Assembly: GCA_041946825.1 (NCBI GenBank)
Contig: JBHGBD010000003.1
Span: forward strand, 1-64,000
DNA: 64,000 nucleotides
DNA from: CAZTHM01 sp041946825
Lineage (GTDB): Bacteria; Acidobacteriota; Terriglobia; UBA7540
Direction of reading: 5' to 3'
The notes beneath the pieces are model-generated. The model was not told where the DNA came from, did no database searches, and saw only the letters and a list, made by a program, of their open reading frames with translations. The first letter of the stretch is position 1. Each line of letters starts with the position of its first letter. Both the position numbers and the translations under genes were made by a program. Positions 7,973 through 17,106 of this stretch are shown here, in pieces.

Positions 7973-10605
7973 AGAGTCCTCTGCTGGTTTTGGCGAGCTC
8001 CTTTTCCTTCGGAATTCTGTTGGCGCGCCTTGTCGATTCGGGGACGGCGGGGATCCCGCTGACTTTCCTGGCGGCCTGCGGTTGCCTTCTCTCCGGCCTC
8101 CTCGCCCTGCGGTTGGGGTGGCGGACCGCGTCGTCGATTCTGGCGCTGGCCGGGTTCGTCGCTGCGGGCGGCCTTGCGGCGCAACTCTTCGAACAGCGCT
8201 TTCCCCCCAACCACATCAGCCGCCTCACAGGGTTCGGGATCGACCTTGAGGACCCCGTGCGCCTGGCGGGGCGTCTGTCCTCGAATGCAACCCGCACTGC
8301 CGACGGGTATCAGTTCGATTTGAGCGTTGACTCTCTCGAAAGCCGGGGACGGGCGCGCTCACTGACCGGTAAGGTTCGGCTGCGTCTGCAAACAAGCGAC
8401 GATCCGGAGACTCTCGCTCTCGCCGAATCGTTGCGCCTTCGGTACGGCGACCGAATTCGAGTCCTCGTCAAGCTCCGGCGTCCACGCATTTATCAAAACC
8501 CTGGAAGCTTCGATTTCCGGCGATGGATGGAGTCTGTCGAGGACATCGCTTACGTTGGTGCGATCAAGGACCCTCGCTTGGTCGAAAGGCTGGAGAGCGG
8601 CGAATCTCCCAACCTATCACTCGTGTTTCAACGGGCGCGGAAGCGGTTGTTGGAAGGGATTGACCGGATGTATCCGCCGTGGTCGGCGGAAGGGAAAACC
8701 GGGGCCGTTCTCAAGGCGGTCCTCCTGGGCGACCGGTCGGCGCTCGACTCCGAAGTCATCGAGAATTTCCGGAAGACCGGGCTCTATCACCTGCTCGTGA
8801 TCTCGGGCCTTCACGTGGGCCTGCTGGCGATGATTGCAGGAGCAATTCTCCGCCGGACGCGACTGCGTGAGGCATGGAGAGCAGGGATTCTGCTCTCACT
8901 GCTGCTCGTGTATGCCGGTCTGGTGGAACAGCGCGCGCCCACGCTTCGCGCCACACTCATGATCACCGGCTATCTCCTGGGCCGGTTTCTCTACCGGGAG
9001 CACTCTCTGCTCAATGCGGTCGGGCTTGCGGGCCTCATCCTGCTTGTTTATCGGCCCGCGTGGCTCTTCGAATCGGGATTTCAACTCTCTTTCGCGGCCG
9101 CGTTGATTATCGCCGCCCTCGCGGTACCCATCCTCCAGCGCACCACAGAACCTCTCCGCCGCGCCTTCTGGCAACTGCAAGATCCGGATCGTGACATCAA
9201 CATTCCGGCACGGATCGCCCAGATTCGCTTGGACGTTCGAAGGGCGGTCACAGCTCTCAAATCCCGAATTCCATTTCTCGATCGCCACCCGACCATGGCC
9301 ATGGCCGTGGTCACCGGGCCTTTGCGCCTTGCTCTGTGGGCTGCCGGCCTGTTGATCTTCTCGGCAGTTCTCCAGTTGGGCCTGCTGCTTCCCATGGCCG
9401 AGACTTTTCATCGCGTCACGTACGCGGGCATCGGGCTGAATGCGCTGGCCATTCCACTCATGACGCTGCTGCTGGGCTTGGCGGTCCCTGTGGTCCTGTT
9501 AGGGGCGGTTTCCCCTTGGTTGGCGGCATGGCCGGGCAAAATCCTCGCCCTCATCATGCATGGACTTTTTGCGCTGACCGATCTCCCCGCGATGCCCGCC
9601 TGGCTCTCTTACCGCATTCCGGAGCCGCCTCTCTGGGTTTCATTGGGATTTGCATTTTTGATCGTGGCGTCGGCATGGACGCTAGGCCGCCATCGACGAG
9701 CCTTCTGGATCTCACTAACTGGCTTGGCCGTCATGGGTGGGCTGATTTCCTGGCACCCCTTTCCGCCACGGCTTCCCAAAGGTGCAATCGAAGTAACCGT
9801 TCTTGACTGCGGTGGAGGCGACGCGATCTTTCTGGTCCTGCCGGATCGCACCACGATGTTAGTCGATGCTGGCGGAAGCCGGATGGGCTCGGGCCGCGAG
9901 GGGGCATTTCGGACTCGACGCTGGGACCCTGGGGAGGACATCATTTCGCCCTATCTCTGGTCACGCGGAATCAAGAAGGTCGATATCGTCGCGTTGAGTC
10001 ACGCCCACTCCGATCACCTGGGAGGACTTCCCGCCGTGATCAGGAATTTCCAGATTGGCGAGTTCTGGCACTCGCCGACCCCGTCCGTGGCGGCATTTGA
10101 TGCACTGAGGAATCAAATGGCGAGACAGAGGATACCAGCCCGGCAGAAGGTTGCGGGAGACCGGAACCCTCTAGGGGGAGCGTTGGTCGAGGTTCTCTGG
10201 CCGCCGGGTAACCGTCCGCTCGCCGCCGGACCTGCGAACGACGACTCACTGGTGATGCGCGTTTCGGCGGGAGAGGCAGGGGTCCTCCTGACCGGAGATA
10301 TCAGCCGTGAGGTCGAACAAGAGCTTCTGCGCTCGGGAGTGCGGCTGGAAAGCAGGGTACTGAAGGTGGCGCATCACGGAGCAAGAGGCTCCTCGGGTGC
10401 CGAATTTCTGGCGCGGGTCGGCGCCTCAGTGGCATTGATCGGCAGCGAGGGAGGGACCGACGCAAGCCTGCCTTCCCTGGAAACACTTGGCCGACTGAAA
10501 GCGGCAGGCTTGCAGCCAATGCAAACCGATCTCCAGGGAGCGATCACCGTGAGCATGTCGAGATCGAGGATGGCTACTCACGTTTACGGCCAAGCAGGGG
10601 AATGA
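7969..10605 (+). CDS. comEC: ComEC/Rec2 family DNA-uptake channel
   Basis: Inner-membrane channel for transport of transforming DNA. The 878 residues hold the three expected parts. First, N-terminal hydrophobic helices and an OB-like DUF4131 region (about 1-200). Second, the competence domain with many membrane helices, including LLVISGLHVGLL. Third, a C-terminal metallo-beta-lactamase domain with HAHSDH at residues 678-683 and a later VAHHGA motif, metal ligands that are intact. It starts in an ATGA overlap with the rRNA methyltransferase gene and ends the long operon. Four bases separate its stop from the convergent yihY-like gene. No other competence genes are in view. Confidence 0.93.
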   Translation: MKSPLLVLASSFSFGILLARLVDSGTAGIPLTFLAACGCLLSGLLALRLGWRTASSILALAGFVAAGGLAAQLFEQRFPPNHISRLTGFGIDLEDPVRLAGRLSSNATRTADGYQFDLSVDSLESRGRARSLTGKVRLRLQTSDDPETLALAESLRLRYGDRIRVLVKLRRPRIYQNPGSFDFRRWMESVEDIAYVGAIKDPRLVERLESGESPNLSLVFQRARKRLLEGIDRMYPPWSAEGKTGAVLKAVLLGDRSALDSEVIENFRKTGLYHLLVISGLHVGLLAMIAGAILRRTRLREAWRAGILLSLLLVYAGLVEQRAPTLRATLMITGYLLGRFLYREHSLLNAVGLAGLILLVYRPAWLFESGFQLSFAAALIIAALAVPILQRTTEPLRRAFWQLQDPDRDINIPARIAQIRLDVRRAVTALKSRIPFLDRHPTMAMAVVTGPLRLALWAAGLLIFSAVLQLGLLLPMAETFHRVTYAGIGLNALAIPLMTLLLGLAVPVVLLGAVSPWLAAWPGKILALIMHGLFALTDLPAMPAWLSYRIPEPPLWVSLGFAFLIVASAWTLGRHRRAFWISLTGLAVMGGLISWHPFPPRLPKGAIEVTVLDCGGGDAIFLVLPDRTTMLVDAGGSRMGSGREGAFRTRRWDPGEDIISPYLWSRGIKKVDIVALSHAHSDHLGGLPAVIRNFQIGEFWHSPTPSVAAFDALRNQMARQRIPARQKVAGDRNPLGGALVEVLWPPGNRPLAAGPANDDSLVMRVSAGEAGVLLTGDISREVEQELLRSGVRLESRVLKVAHHGARGSSGAEFLARVGASVALIGSEGGTDASLPSLETLGRLKAAGLQPMQTDLQGAITVSMSRSRMATHVYGQAGE

Positions 10606-10608
10606 CCA

Positions 10609-11541
10609 TCACGGGCTGCCGGCCACGCCGTTGACCTTCAAAGTGCGGTAGAGAGCCCGCGAGACCTGGGCTCCGAAGAGCATCACGGCGGAGGAGAAGT
10701 ACGCCCAAGTCATCAGAGCCACTACGGCGCCGATGGAGCCATAGATATGGCTGAAGTTAAAGAGGGGAAAGAGCAGTGTCAGGAGCGAGCGCACGCCTTC
10801 CCAGAAGACCGCCGTCAGCAGCGCGCTCGGGAGGACTTCGCGGAAATGCATTGGCCGATTCGGGAGGACTTTGAAGAGCACGATGAACATGAGAAGCGTC
10901 AGGCTGAAGGTGGAAACCACCACGAGGAAGCGGTATAGGAACGCAATGATCGGGGAGGGAAAGGCGTGCCCTCCTCGACGTGCCCAGTCATCAACGTAGA
11001 CGTTGACTCCCACGACCCCGGACGAAATCATCACCAACAAGCCGACCACGACGGCCATCCCCAGAGCCAGAAGTTGGCGCCGGAACCAGGTGCGCTGCTT
11101 TTCCGCCTCCCATGCGCGGTTCAGGGCTTTTTCGAGCGGCAAGAATATTCCGGAGGAACCCCACAGCAGAAGCAAGAAGGAGAAAAATCCCACCCGACCG
11201 TAAGCCCGCGAAATGCTCTCCAGGTTGTGCAGGATGAAATCGGGATTCATGGGGAGATAACGTCCGAGGATCAACGTCAAACGCCCCGCCAGCTCGCGGT
11301 GCTTCACGTAGTAGCCGCCCAGCCCCGTCATCAACAGAAGAAACGGAAAGGTGCAGAGCAGGCAGTGGTAGGCGATCGACGCGGAGACGGCCATGGAATC
11401 TTCATGAAGGAATTTCCGGAGCGATTCGGACAGAACTTGGCGAGCCTGGTGCCATCGTCGGATGCGAGCTTTCGGTTCCTTCGGCAAGAAATTTGTCGGC
11501 AGGGTGCGCGTACGGTACTCGTATCTCCGTCGCGATCCCAA
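10609..11541 (-). CDS. YihY/virulence factor BrkB family membrane protein
   Basis: Polytopic inner-membrane protein of unknown activity; BrkB-type proteins were once thought to be RNase BN, which is not supported. After a basic N-terminus (about 50 residues) comes SIAYHCLLCTFPFLLL, the typical first YihY helix. Five further hydrophobic segments follow, with the family block including YGSIGAVVALMTWAYFSS near the C-terminus. The 310-residue length is usual. The start shown is a TTG with GGGGAG very close upstream; a shorter start is possible. It is transcribed away from the small gene at 11627. Confidence 0.85.
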   Translation of the reverse strand: MGSRRRYEYRTRTLPTNFLPKEPKARIRRWHQARQVLSESLRKFLHEDSMAVSASIAYHCLLCTFPFLLLMTGLGGYYVKHRELAGRLTLILGRYLPMNPDFILHNLESISRAYGRVGFFSFLLLLWGSSGIFLPLEKALNRAWEAEKQRTWFRRQLLALGMAVVVGLLVMISSGVVGVNVYVDDWARRGGHAFPSPIIAFLYRFLVVVSTFSLTLLMFIVLFKVLPNRPMHFREVLPSALLTAVFWEGVRSLLTLLFPLFNFSHIYGSIGAVVALMTWAYFSSAVMLFGAQVSRALYRTLKVNGVAGSP

Positions 11542-11563
11542 CGCTCCCCAGCGGGCCTTAGCT

Positions 11564-11569
11564 TATAAT
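11564..11569 (+). promoter_or_regulatory. Possible -10 element for the small gene at 11627
   Basis: A perfect TATAAT lies 57 bases before the GTG start, in the short divergent gap. No good -35 box is seen at 16-18 bases upstream, so this is tentative. Confidence 0.3.
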
Positions 11570-11626
11570 ATCTGAAGGGGTGGCGGAAAAGTATTCTCTG
11601 AGGCGGACTTGCCTCGCGGGGCATGA

Positions 11627-11866
11627 GTGGCAACAGAAGCTGAAATCCTGGACGAAAGCCGCAAGGTGCGGCGTTTGCAGATAGTCGTGGGTCTCGTTAT
11701 GAACGTGATTTCCCAGACCGACCTCCCACTCGAAGAAGCCCAGGAGCTCATCGCCAACACTCGCCGGTATGCGCTCCAGCTCTTTCCCGACAAGGAGCTT
11801 GTCTACGACCTTATCTACCAATCGCGATTCCGCCGGCTGCTCTCTGAAAAGTACAGGCTGGTTTAG
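11627..11866 (+). CDS. Small conserved protein of unknown function
   Basis: A 79-residue acidic, helical protein without signal peptide. Its sequence (EILDESRKVRRLQ at the start, DLPLEEAQELI in the middle, RFRRLLSEKYRL at the end) matches, as far as I recall, a short family common in Acidobacteriota. I know no function for it. The frame uses GTG at 11627; the ATG four bases earlier is in another frame and stops after six codons. It stands alone between two minus-strand genes, so it has its own transcription unit. Confidence 0.7.
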   Translation: MATEAEILDESRKVRRLQIVVGLVMNVISQTDLPLEEAQELIANTRRYALQLFPDKELVYDLIYQSRFRRLLSEKYRLV

Positions 11867-11893
11867 CAAGCCGCTGTGGACCTGTGAGGGGCG

Positions 11894-12697
11894 CTAGCGG
11901 GCGGGGGTTGCGCCGGGCGGGGCGGGAGAAAACGACTTCAGCGTTCCCGTAATCGTTCCCATCGAGACCGAGGCCTTGATTCGCAAGGGGAGGCGTTGCT
12001 CGTCGTCGCTGAACCAGATGAGCATCTTCCCCGGCCGCTTGTAGAGTCCGCGAAACACTTTGGGTTCAACTCGGAATGCCGCGCGTCGGCCGAGTGGAGT
12101 GTCGATCTGCTCGCGCGCCTGAACGTCCACGCTGACGTCGTAGGTTTTCGCGCCGTCGTTGATCGGAAGGCGGATTTGTCCGCCGACGCGCATCGGCTGG
12201 TTTCGCACGTAGTAGAACGCCGTCACGACGTCCAAGACGCACTCCGGGATTTCGTTTTCGGCGTGCTTGGGAGGAGCGTTGGAGTCACGGGGATCCCGCT
12301 CGTCAAGGATGGCCAGCTTTTTCTGGGGATCGAAGATGATCCGCGTGTCTCGGTGCCTGCGGCCTTCGTTGATCTTCTTCTGAATCTGGATCGAGCAGAG
12401 TGTCTGGGGGTTGAAGAGAGAGTGAAACTCATTGTCGACAGGGTAGAGAACCGAAACAAAACCCTGGGAGCGCGCCGTGGTCGTGACTTCATAAAGATCG
12501 GGCACGTGACCTTCCGCGCGTGCCAGCGTGGCGGTTACCTGACCCGCCGGGAATACGGACCACGTTACATCGAAGGTAAGCGTCTCGCCCGGGGCGAAGG
12601 GTGTTGATCCAGGCTGAGCCGAGACTCGCGGAGTCAAGATCGCTACAAATATCGCGGCCCATCCAAAAATCGCCGCCGCAAGAATGGGAATTCTCAT
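11894..12697 (-). CDS. DUF3108 domain-containing exported protein
   Basis: A 267-residue protein with a clear signal peptide (RIPILAAAIFGWAAIF, cleavage near VSAQ). The mature part starts with FAPGETLTFDVTW, the hallmark opening of DUF3108. It continues with a beta-rich domain containing DNEFHSLF, AFYYVRN and the closing MLIWFSDDEQRLPLRI. DUF3108 proteins are periplasmic and uncharacterised. It is the last gene of the LPS-core operon, 46 bases after the methyltransferase-like gene, which suggests an envelope role but does not prove one. Confidence 0.85.
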   Translation of the reverse strand: MRIPILAAAIFGWAAIFVAILTPRVSAQPGSTPFAPGETLTFDVTWSVFPAGQVTATLARAEGHVPDLYEVTTTARSQGFVSVLYPVDNEFHSLFNPQTLCSIQIQKKINEGRRHRDTRIIFDPQKKLAILDERDPRDSNAPPKHAENEIPECVLDVVTAFYYVRNQPMRVGGQIRLPINDGAKTYDVSVDVQAREQIDTPLGRRAAFRVEPKVFRGLYKRPGKMLIWFSDDEQRLPLRIKASVSMGTITGTLKSFSPAPPGATPAR

Positions 12698-12743
12698 ATG
12701 GAAGTTAGACGCGCCGATTCCCCGAAAAGCAACCTGGCGGTTG

Positions 12744-13289
12744 TTATCGCAATATCATCTTAGCCGCAAGAAAGGCGATGGCCGCTGCAAATCCCAGCCC
12801 TGCCTGGTATTCGCGATTTTGGCGGTACAACCGCCACTGGAAAGTGCCTCCTGGCGCTGACGCATGGCGTCCCGTCGGCAGGAAAAACGGGACGGCCCGC
12901 GCATAGCGGACGTAGACCTCGCCGAACTGGTTCGTGAGGAATTCAGCCTCGCGTCGCATCACCGGCCAATAGACCGCTGTAAACAGACCGATGAACCCGA
13001 CCCCCAGCAACCAGGAACGCCCAGCCAGGGCGAATCCACAGCCCATGATGGTACTGCCGAGGTAGAGAGGATTGCGAGTGTAGGCGTACGGGCCACTCGA
13101 GGCGAGACTGCGATTCTTGTCGAGGCAGCCGGCGGCATAAGCGCGCACAACAAGCCCCACCAATGCGACCCCTGCGCCCGCCGCCAGGGAGCGGGAGTCC
13201 GGCTGGGAAAACACCAGGAAAGCAACTCCCAGGGCGAATCCCATAGGGACTCTCCAGCGCGCCGCCCACGCCGCGTAGCCGCTATCCAT
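12744..13289 (-). CDS. Isoprenylcysteine carboxyl methyltransferase family membrane protein
   Basis: A 181-residue integral membrane protein of the ICMT/PEMT superfamily. Hydrophobic helices are followed by GPYAYTRNPLYLG, the conserved SAM-binding signature. A second conserved block then has MRREAEFLTNQFGEVYVRY, whose glutamate and basic residues are typical. True substrates of bacterial members are mostly unknown; prenylcysteine is unlikely. Its start overlaps the end of waaC by eight bases, so it belongs to the LPS operon, and a lipid or envelope substrate is the best guess. Confidence 0.85.
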   Translation of the reverse strand: MDSGYAAWAARWRVPMGFALGVAFLVFSQPDSRSLAAGAGVALVGLVVRAYAAGCLDKNRSLASSGPYAYTRNPLYLGSTIMGCGFALAGRSWLLGVGFIGLFTAVYWPVMRREAEFLTNQFGEVYVRYARAVPFFLPTGRHASAPGGTFQWRLYRQNREYQAGLGFAAAIAFLAAKMILR

Positions 13290-14331
13290 GCACCCTCGCG
13301 AGTCGTTCGTGAATCGCCGTCCTTACAGACTCCACGGCGATTCCCGGGAGGTACCCTGCTTGGGCCGCGCGACGCGTGTAGTCGATAGGTCCCTGGTTCC
13401 AGAGCGTAATGTCGGCCTGGCAGAATGGCCCGTTCCGCGCCGGGTCGGTTGGACCGTAAAGGGCAACAATCGGAGTTCGTACGGCGGCTGCCAGGTGCAT
13501 CGGCCCCGTGTCGCCTCCGACGAATAACTGTGCGCGTCGCACGACCAATATGAATTGCGTGATGGTGGAAGGGAAGTATTTGGCCCGCGAAGAACCGGAC
13601 TTATTGATGATTTCGCGAATCACCGGCTCATCCGCGCGCGAGCCGGTCAGAAAGAAGTCGCTTCGGATGTCCCCGGCGAGAATGCGAATCAGCCCAGCAT
13701 AATTTTCCGGCGCCCAGCATTTGCTTTTCCAGCCGCCGCCGGGATTGATAACAATAAAATCATCCGAACCGAGGGCCGCCAACTGCTCTTCGACATATTG
13801 AACGTCCGACTCCGTGCAAGGCAGAGGGAACTGCCAGCACTCGCGTGCCGGCCGCCGCGCTCCCAGGCGGTTGACCAGAGCGAGGTTCATCTCGATGACG
13901 TGCTGGCCCTCGGGCGGCGCGACACGATCCGTGTAGAAAACGGCGGCAGCGGGCTCGCGCAACCACGCCTCCGCAAACCCCACTCGAACGCGTGACCGGC
14001 TGACCCGGGCAATGAACGCCGACTTGTAGAGTCCTTGGAAATCAACGGCTGCGTCGTATTCAACCTCGCGGAGCTCCCTGATGCCCCGCGCGATGGCGTC
14101 GAGGGTGTTTCGAGCCGTCAATTCCTTCCGCCACTGGAGCGTGTCGAGTTTGATCAGCCGATGGGTGTGGGGATTTCCCGCCAGGAGTTCCATGAGGCGC
14201 GCTTCGACCACCCAGTCGATTTCAGCATGGGGATAAGCCTCCGCCAGGGCGGCAACCGCGGGCAGCGCGTGCACGATGTCACCGATCGAACTCAGGCGGA
14301 TAACCAGGAATCTCGAGGTGGACGCTGGCAT
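13282..14331 (-). CDS. waaC: Lipopolysaccharide heptosyltransferase I (GT9)
   Basis: Transfers the first L-glycero-D-manno-heptose to Kdo-lipid A on the cytoplasmic face. The 349 residues start with RFLVIRLSSIGDIVHALP, the usual WaaC opening. VINPGGGWKSK then marks the start of the donor-binding half, and FVGGDTGPMHLAAA followed by ALYGPTDP is the ADP-heptose pocket. WaaC fits better than WaaF because of the IVHALP opening, and a WaaF-like protein is encoded three genes upstream. It lies 118 bases after rfaE2, across a hairpin. Confidence 0.85.
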   Translation of the reverse strand: MPASTSRFLVIRLSSIGDIVHALPAVAALAEAYPHAEIDWVVEARLMELLAGNPHTHRLIKLDTLQWRKELTARNTLDAIARGIRELREVEYDAAVDFQGLYKSAFIARVSRSRVRVGFAEAWLREPAAAVFYTDRVAPPEGQHVIEMNLALVNRLGARRPARECWQFPLPCTESDVQYVEEQLAALGSDDFIVINPGGGWKSKCWAPENYAGLIRILAGDIRSDFFLTGSRADEPVIREIINKSGSSRAKYFPSTITQFILVVRRAQLFVGGDTGPMHLAAAVRTPIVALYGPTDPARNGPFCQADITLWNQGPIDYTRRAAQAGYLPGIAVESVRTAIHERLARVHG

Positions 14332-14371
14332 GTTTGAGTGCCCGGCCCGGAAGGATTCAGAATTGGGATTT

Positions 14372-14399
14372 CAGAATCCGGAATGACATTCCGCTTCTG
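14372..14399. repeat. Hairpin between rfaE2 and waaC
   Basis: CGGAATG (379-385 of this kilobase) pairs with CATTCCG (387-393), and outer arms CAGAA/TTCTG extend the stem. There is no T-run on either side, so it looks more like a processing or repeat element than a terminator. The rest of the 118-base gap shows nothing else. Confidence 0.4.
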
Positions 14400-14449
14400 C
14401 CCGAACGTCATTAACGGAACGACTATCCCCACCATGTCCCCGTCTCTCG

Positions 14450-14947
14450 TCACTTTGGAGCAGGGAGCGAAGAGGATCGTTTACGAATCTCCGCCAGAAT
14501 ATCGCGGGTCGAATGACTCTTGGCGTCGCCGACGATGCGGACGCTCCCTCCGAGCTCTTTCATTACCGCGCGCTCGGGCACCGTCTCGGGTGTGTAATCG
14601 GTTCCTTTGCAGTGCACGTGGGGTCGCAGGTCTCGCAGCACGCCTTCCGCCGTCAGGTCGTCAAAGATGACGACGTAATCCACGCATTCGAACGCGGCCA
14701 CCAGTTCCGCCCGCGCTTTCTGGGGCAGAAGCGGCCTTCCCGGGCCCTTGAGCGCGGTAACCGCGCGGTCGGAATTAACGGCCACTACCAGGACCTCTCC
14801 CTCAGCCCGGGCGCCCTGCAGGTAGCGCACATGACCCACGTGGAGCAGGTCGAAACATCCATTGGCCAGAACAATTCGCCGACCTTCGCGGCGCAAGCGT
14901 TCGCCGAGAGCAGCCAGCCGAGCGCGGGGGACGATCTTATTACTCAC
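14450..14947 (-). CDS. rfaE2: D-glycero-beta-D-manno-heptose 1-phosphate adenylyltransferase
   Basis: Makes ADP-D-glycero-D-manno-heptose, the nucleotide-sugar donor of the LPS inner core. The 165-residue protein is a cytidylyltransferase-like nucleotidyltransferase with LANGCFDLLHVGHVRYL, carrying the HxGH motif, and VAVNSD shortly after. It corresponds to the C-terminal half of bifunctional HldE; here it is a separate gene. The GTG start overlaps the stop of rfaE1 in GTGA, so the two halves are translationally coupled. Confidence 0.93.
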   Translation of the reverse strand: MSNKIVPRARLAALGERLRREGRRIVLANGCFDLLHVGHVRYLQGARAEGEVLVVAVNSDRAVTALKGPGRPLLPQKARAELVAAFECVDYVVIFDDLTAEGVLRDLRPHVHCKGTDYTPETVPERAVMKELGGSVRIVGDAKSHSTRDILAEIRKRSSSLPAPK

Positions 14948-15951
14948 GCGTTGCGAATCGCCTCCTTGAGTTCCGAGGCCGTAACCGTCGCCGTCCCGCG
15001 CTTCATCACAACCAGTCCGCCGGCGACATTGGCAAGTTGCGCGGCATGAAGAAAACTTGCGCCCGACGCGAGCGCCAGCGTGAAGGTGGCAATGACCGTG
15101 TCCCCGGCTCCCGTCACATCCACGGCCTGGTCGGATCCGAACACGGCCATGTGATGAGGCGCGCGCCGCGGCTCAAGCAGCACCATGCCATCGCGGCCGC
15201 GAGTTACCAGGAGCGCCTCGAGCGATTGCCGTCGAAGCAGTTTCTTCCCCAGCCGGTGCAAAACAGCGAGGTTGTTTCCAACCTTCTCTCCGAATGCCTC
15301 TTCGAGTTCCGGCTCGTTGGGCGTTGCCGCGGTCAGGTTCGTATAGGTCGACAAATCGAATCGCGAGTCCAGGGTCACAGGCAACCCGCGCGCGCGACGA
15401 CGGACAAACCCGACCTCCCGAGCATCAGTGGAGCCGTAACCATAATCCGAAATCAGCACCGCAGATGCGCTGCGCAATAATGGTGCGACCCTCCGGCTCA
15501 GCTTTTTCCTGATTTCCCGCGAAAGCGGGTGAGCGGGCTCACGATCAAGTCGAACGATCTGCTGGCGCTGCCAGTGGGCCAGGCCGCCAAGAATGCGGGA
15601 TTTCGTCGGCGTCACGTAGTTGCGTAGCTGCAGGATGGAGCGAGTCGATATTTCCCTGGATTGGAAATACCGGAGCAACGCCTGACCTGTCTCATCGTCT
15701 CCCACCACGCCTACGGGTATCGCCTTGGCCCCCAAAGCGGCCAGATTGTTGACGGCGTTGGCGCCCCCCCCGGGGACGACCTTTTTCTCGCGCTGCTTCA
15801 GAATCAGCACGGGAGCTTCGCGCGAAACGCGGGCGATCTCCCCATAGATGAACTCGTCGGCCACCAGGTCCCCAAGCAGAACGATGCGCTGGCGAGAGAA
15901 CTTCTCGGCAATTGAAAGCAGGCTGAGTCGGTCTGTCCGGCTGATGATCAT
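14944..15951 (-). CDS. rfaE1: D-glycero-beta-D-manno-heptose-7-phosphate kinase
   Basis: PfkB/ribokinase-family kinase making heptose 1,7-bisphosphate, equal to the N-terminal half of HldE. The motifs are clear: VLLGDLVADEFIYG near the start, VVPGGGANAVNNLAALGA as the substrate-binding Gly-rich segment, and DVTGAGDTVIATF with the catalytic aspartate near the end. I chose the ATG at 15951, giving 335 residues; a TTG at 15972 would add seven residues and neither has a strong Shine-Dalgarno. It is coupled to rfaE2. No gmhA or gmhB is in the window. Confidence 0.92.
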   Translation of the reverse strand: MIISRTDRLSLLSIAEKFSRQRIVLLGDLVADEFIYGEIARVSREAPVLILKQREKKVVPGGGANAVNNLAALGAKAIPVGVVGDDETGQALLRYFQSREISTRSILQLRNYVTPTKSRILGGLAHWQRQQIVRLDREPAHPLSREIRKKLSRRVAPLLRSASAVLISDYGYGSTDAREVGFVRRRARGLPVTLDSRFDLSTYTNLTAATPNEPELEEAFGEKVGNNLAVLHRLGKKLLRRQSLEALLVTRGRDGMVLLEPRRAPHHMAVFGSDQAVDVTGAGDTVIATFTLALASGASFLHAAQLANVAGGLVVMKRGTATVTASELKEAIRNA

Positions 15952-16026
15952 TGCGAACGAAGGGCGAAACAAGTCAGGAGCAGCTCGGCCGTGGTGTCGA
16001 GCCGTGGCGTGACCCTGGGCTTCCGT

Positions 16027-17106
16027 CTAGGATTCATGGGTAATCTTCAGTTCTCTCACCAGTTCGAGCGCCGCCATGTAAACGTCGTCGACGCTGACGC
16101 TCTGCATGCAACGGAGATCGATGGGACACTCTCGCAGGCCGCACGGGCTGCACGCCACCGCCTGCTTGACGACCCGCGCGCGCAGGCCCACCGGCCCCGT
16201 GGCGGACTCGTCCGTCGATCCGAAAATGGCGACGACGGGCAAACCCAGCGCCGTCGCCAAGTGCATGGGGCCGGAGTCATTTGTCACCACCAGGTGGCAC
16301 TGAGCGAGCAATGCCATCAATTGCCGCAGACTCGTCTCGCCCGCCAGGATCAGCGGCGTGTGGCGCATGGCCCGCGCGATTTCGTCGGCCAGTGGCCGCT
16401 CGGCGGCGGAGCCGAAGATTAGCACATCGGCGTGCAATGCACCAATCAGCCGGTCGGCCAGTTGCGCGTAGCGGCTGAGAAGCCAGCGCTTCGCGGGGCC
16501 GTAGAACGCCCCGGGATTCAACCCCACAAAGAATCGCGGGCCGCTGAGACCCAGCCTCTCAAGATGCTTTGTTGCCCAGGCTCTTTCCGTGTTGTCCAGC
16601 ACCAGGCGGATCTCGCTTACAGGTTCGGGAGCATCGATCAAGCCGCCCCGGAATAACAGTTGCAGATAGTAATACGTCTGGTGGCCGTACGCGGCGGGCG
16701 AAGGCATTCCAATCGCATCGGTCAGAAGGGCGCTGCGCCCGTCGCGCGCATAGCCGACCCGCACCGGCACGCGTGCACACCAGGCCATCCAAGCGGCGTG
16801 AAAAGCGTTCTGGAAAAGTATGGCGGCGTCGAAATTCTCGTCGCGAAGCTCGCGGACGAACTTCCAGAACCCGCTCGCCCCCCGGTGCTCGCTCTCCGGT
16901 TTGTAAACAATTTGCCTGCTCACGCAGGGGAGCCGCCAGTAGAGCTCGTTTACCCAGGGCTTGGTGACGAGAACGATTTCCGCAGTGGGGAAACGCGCTC
17001 GAAGAGCTTCGAGAGCGGGCAGCGACATCACGCCGTCACCAATCCAGTTGGTGGCGCGGACCATGATCTTCTGCGGGTCGGTGAGCAGGCTCGATCGTTG
17101 AATCAA
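16027..17106 (-). CDS. waaF: Lipopolysaccharide heptosyltransferase II (GT9)
   Basis: Adds the second heptose to the LPS inner core. The family opening VRATNWIGDGVMSLPALEAL is followed by GLNPGAFYGPAKRW and the donor-site block VVTNDSGPMHLATA with FGSTDESATGP. Near the C-terminus are CSPCGLRECP and C-M, a Cys cluster usual in WaaF-like proteins. The 359-residue frame starts at a TTG that overlaps the lpxK stop (TTGA) and has GGGGAG upstream. An internal ATG at 17064 would remove 14 residues and cut close to the first strand, so TTG is preferred. Confidence 0.87.
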   Translation of the reverse strand: MIQRSSLLTDPQKIMVRATNWIGDGVMSLPALEALRARFPTAEIVLVTKPWVNELYWRLPCVSRQIVYKPESEHRGASGFWKFVRELRDENFDAAILFQNAFHAAWMAWCARVPVRVGYARDGRSALLTDAIGMPSPAAYGHQTYYYLQLLFRGGLIDAPEPVSEIRLVLDNTERAWATKHLERLGLSGPRFFVGLNPGAFYGPAKRWLLSRYAQLADRLIGALHADVLIFGSAAERPLADEIARAMRHTPLILAGETSLRQLMALLAQCHLVVTNDSGPMHLATALGLPVVAIFGSTDESATGPVGLRARVVKQAVACSPCGLRECPIDLRCMQSVSVDDVYMAALELVRELKITHES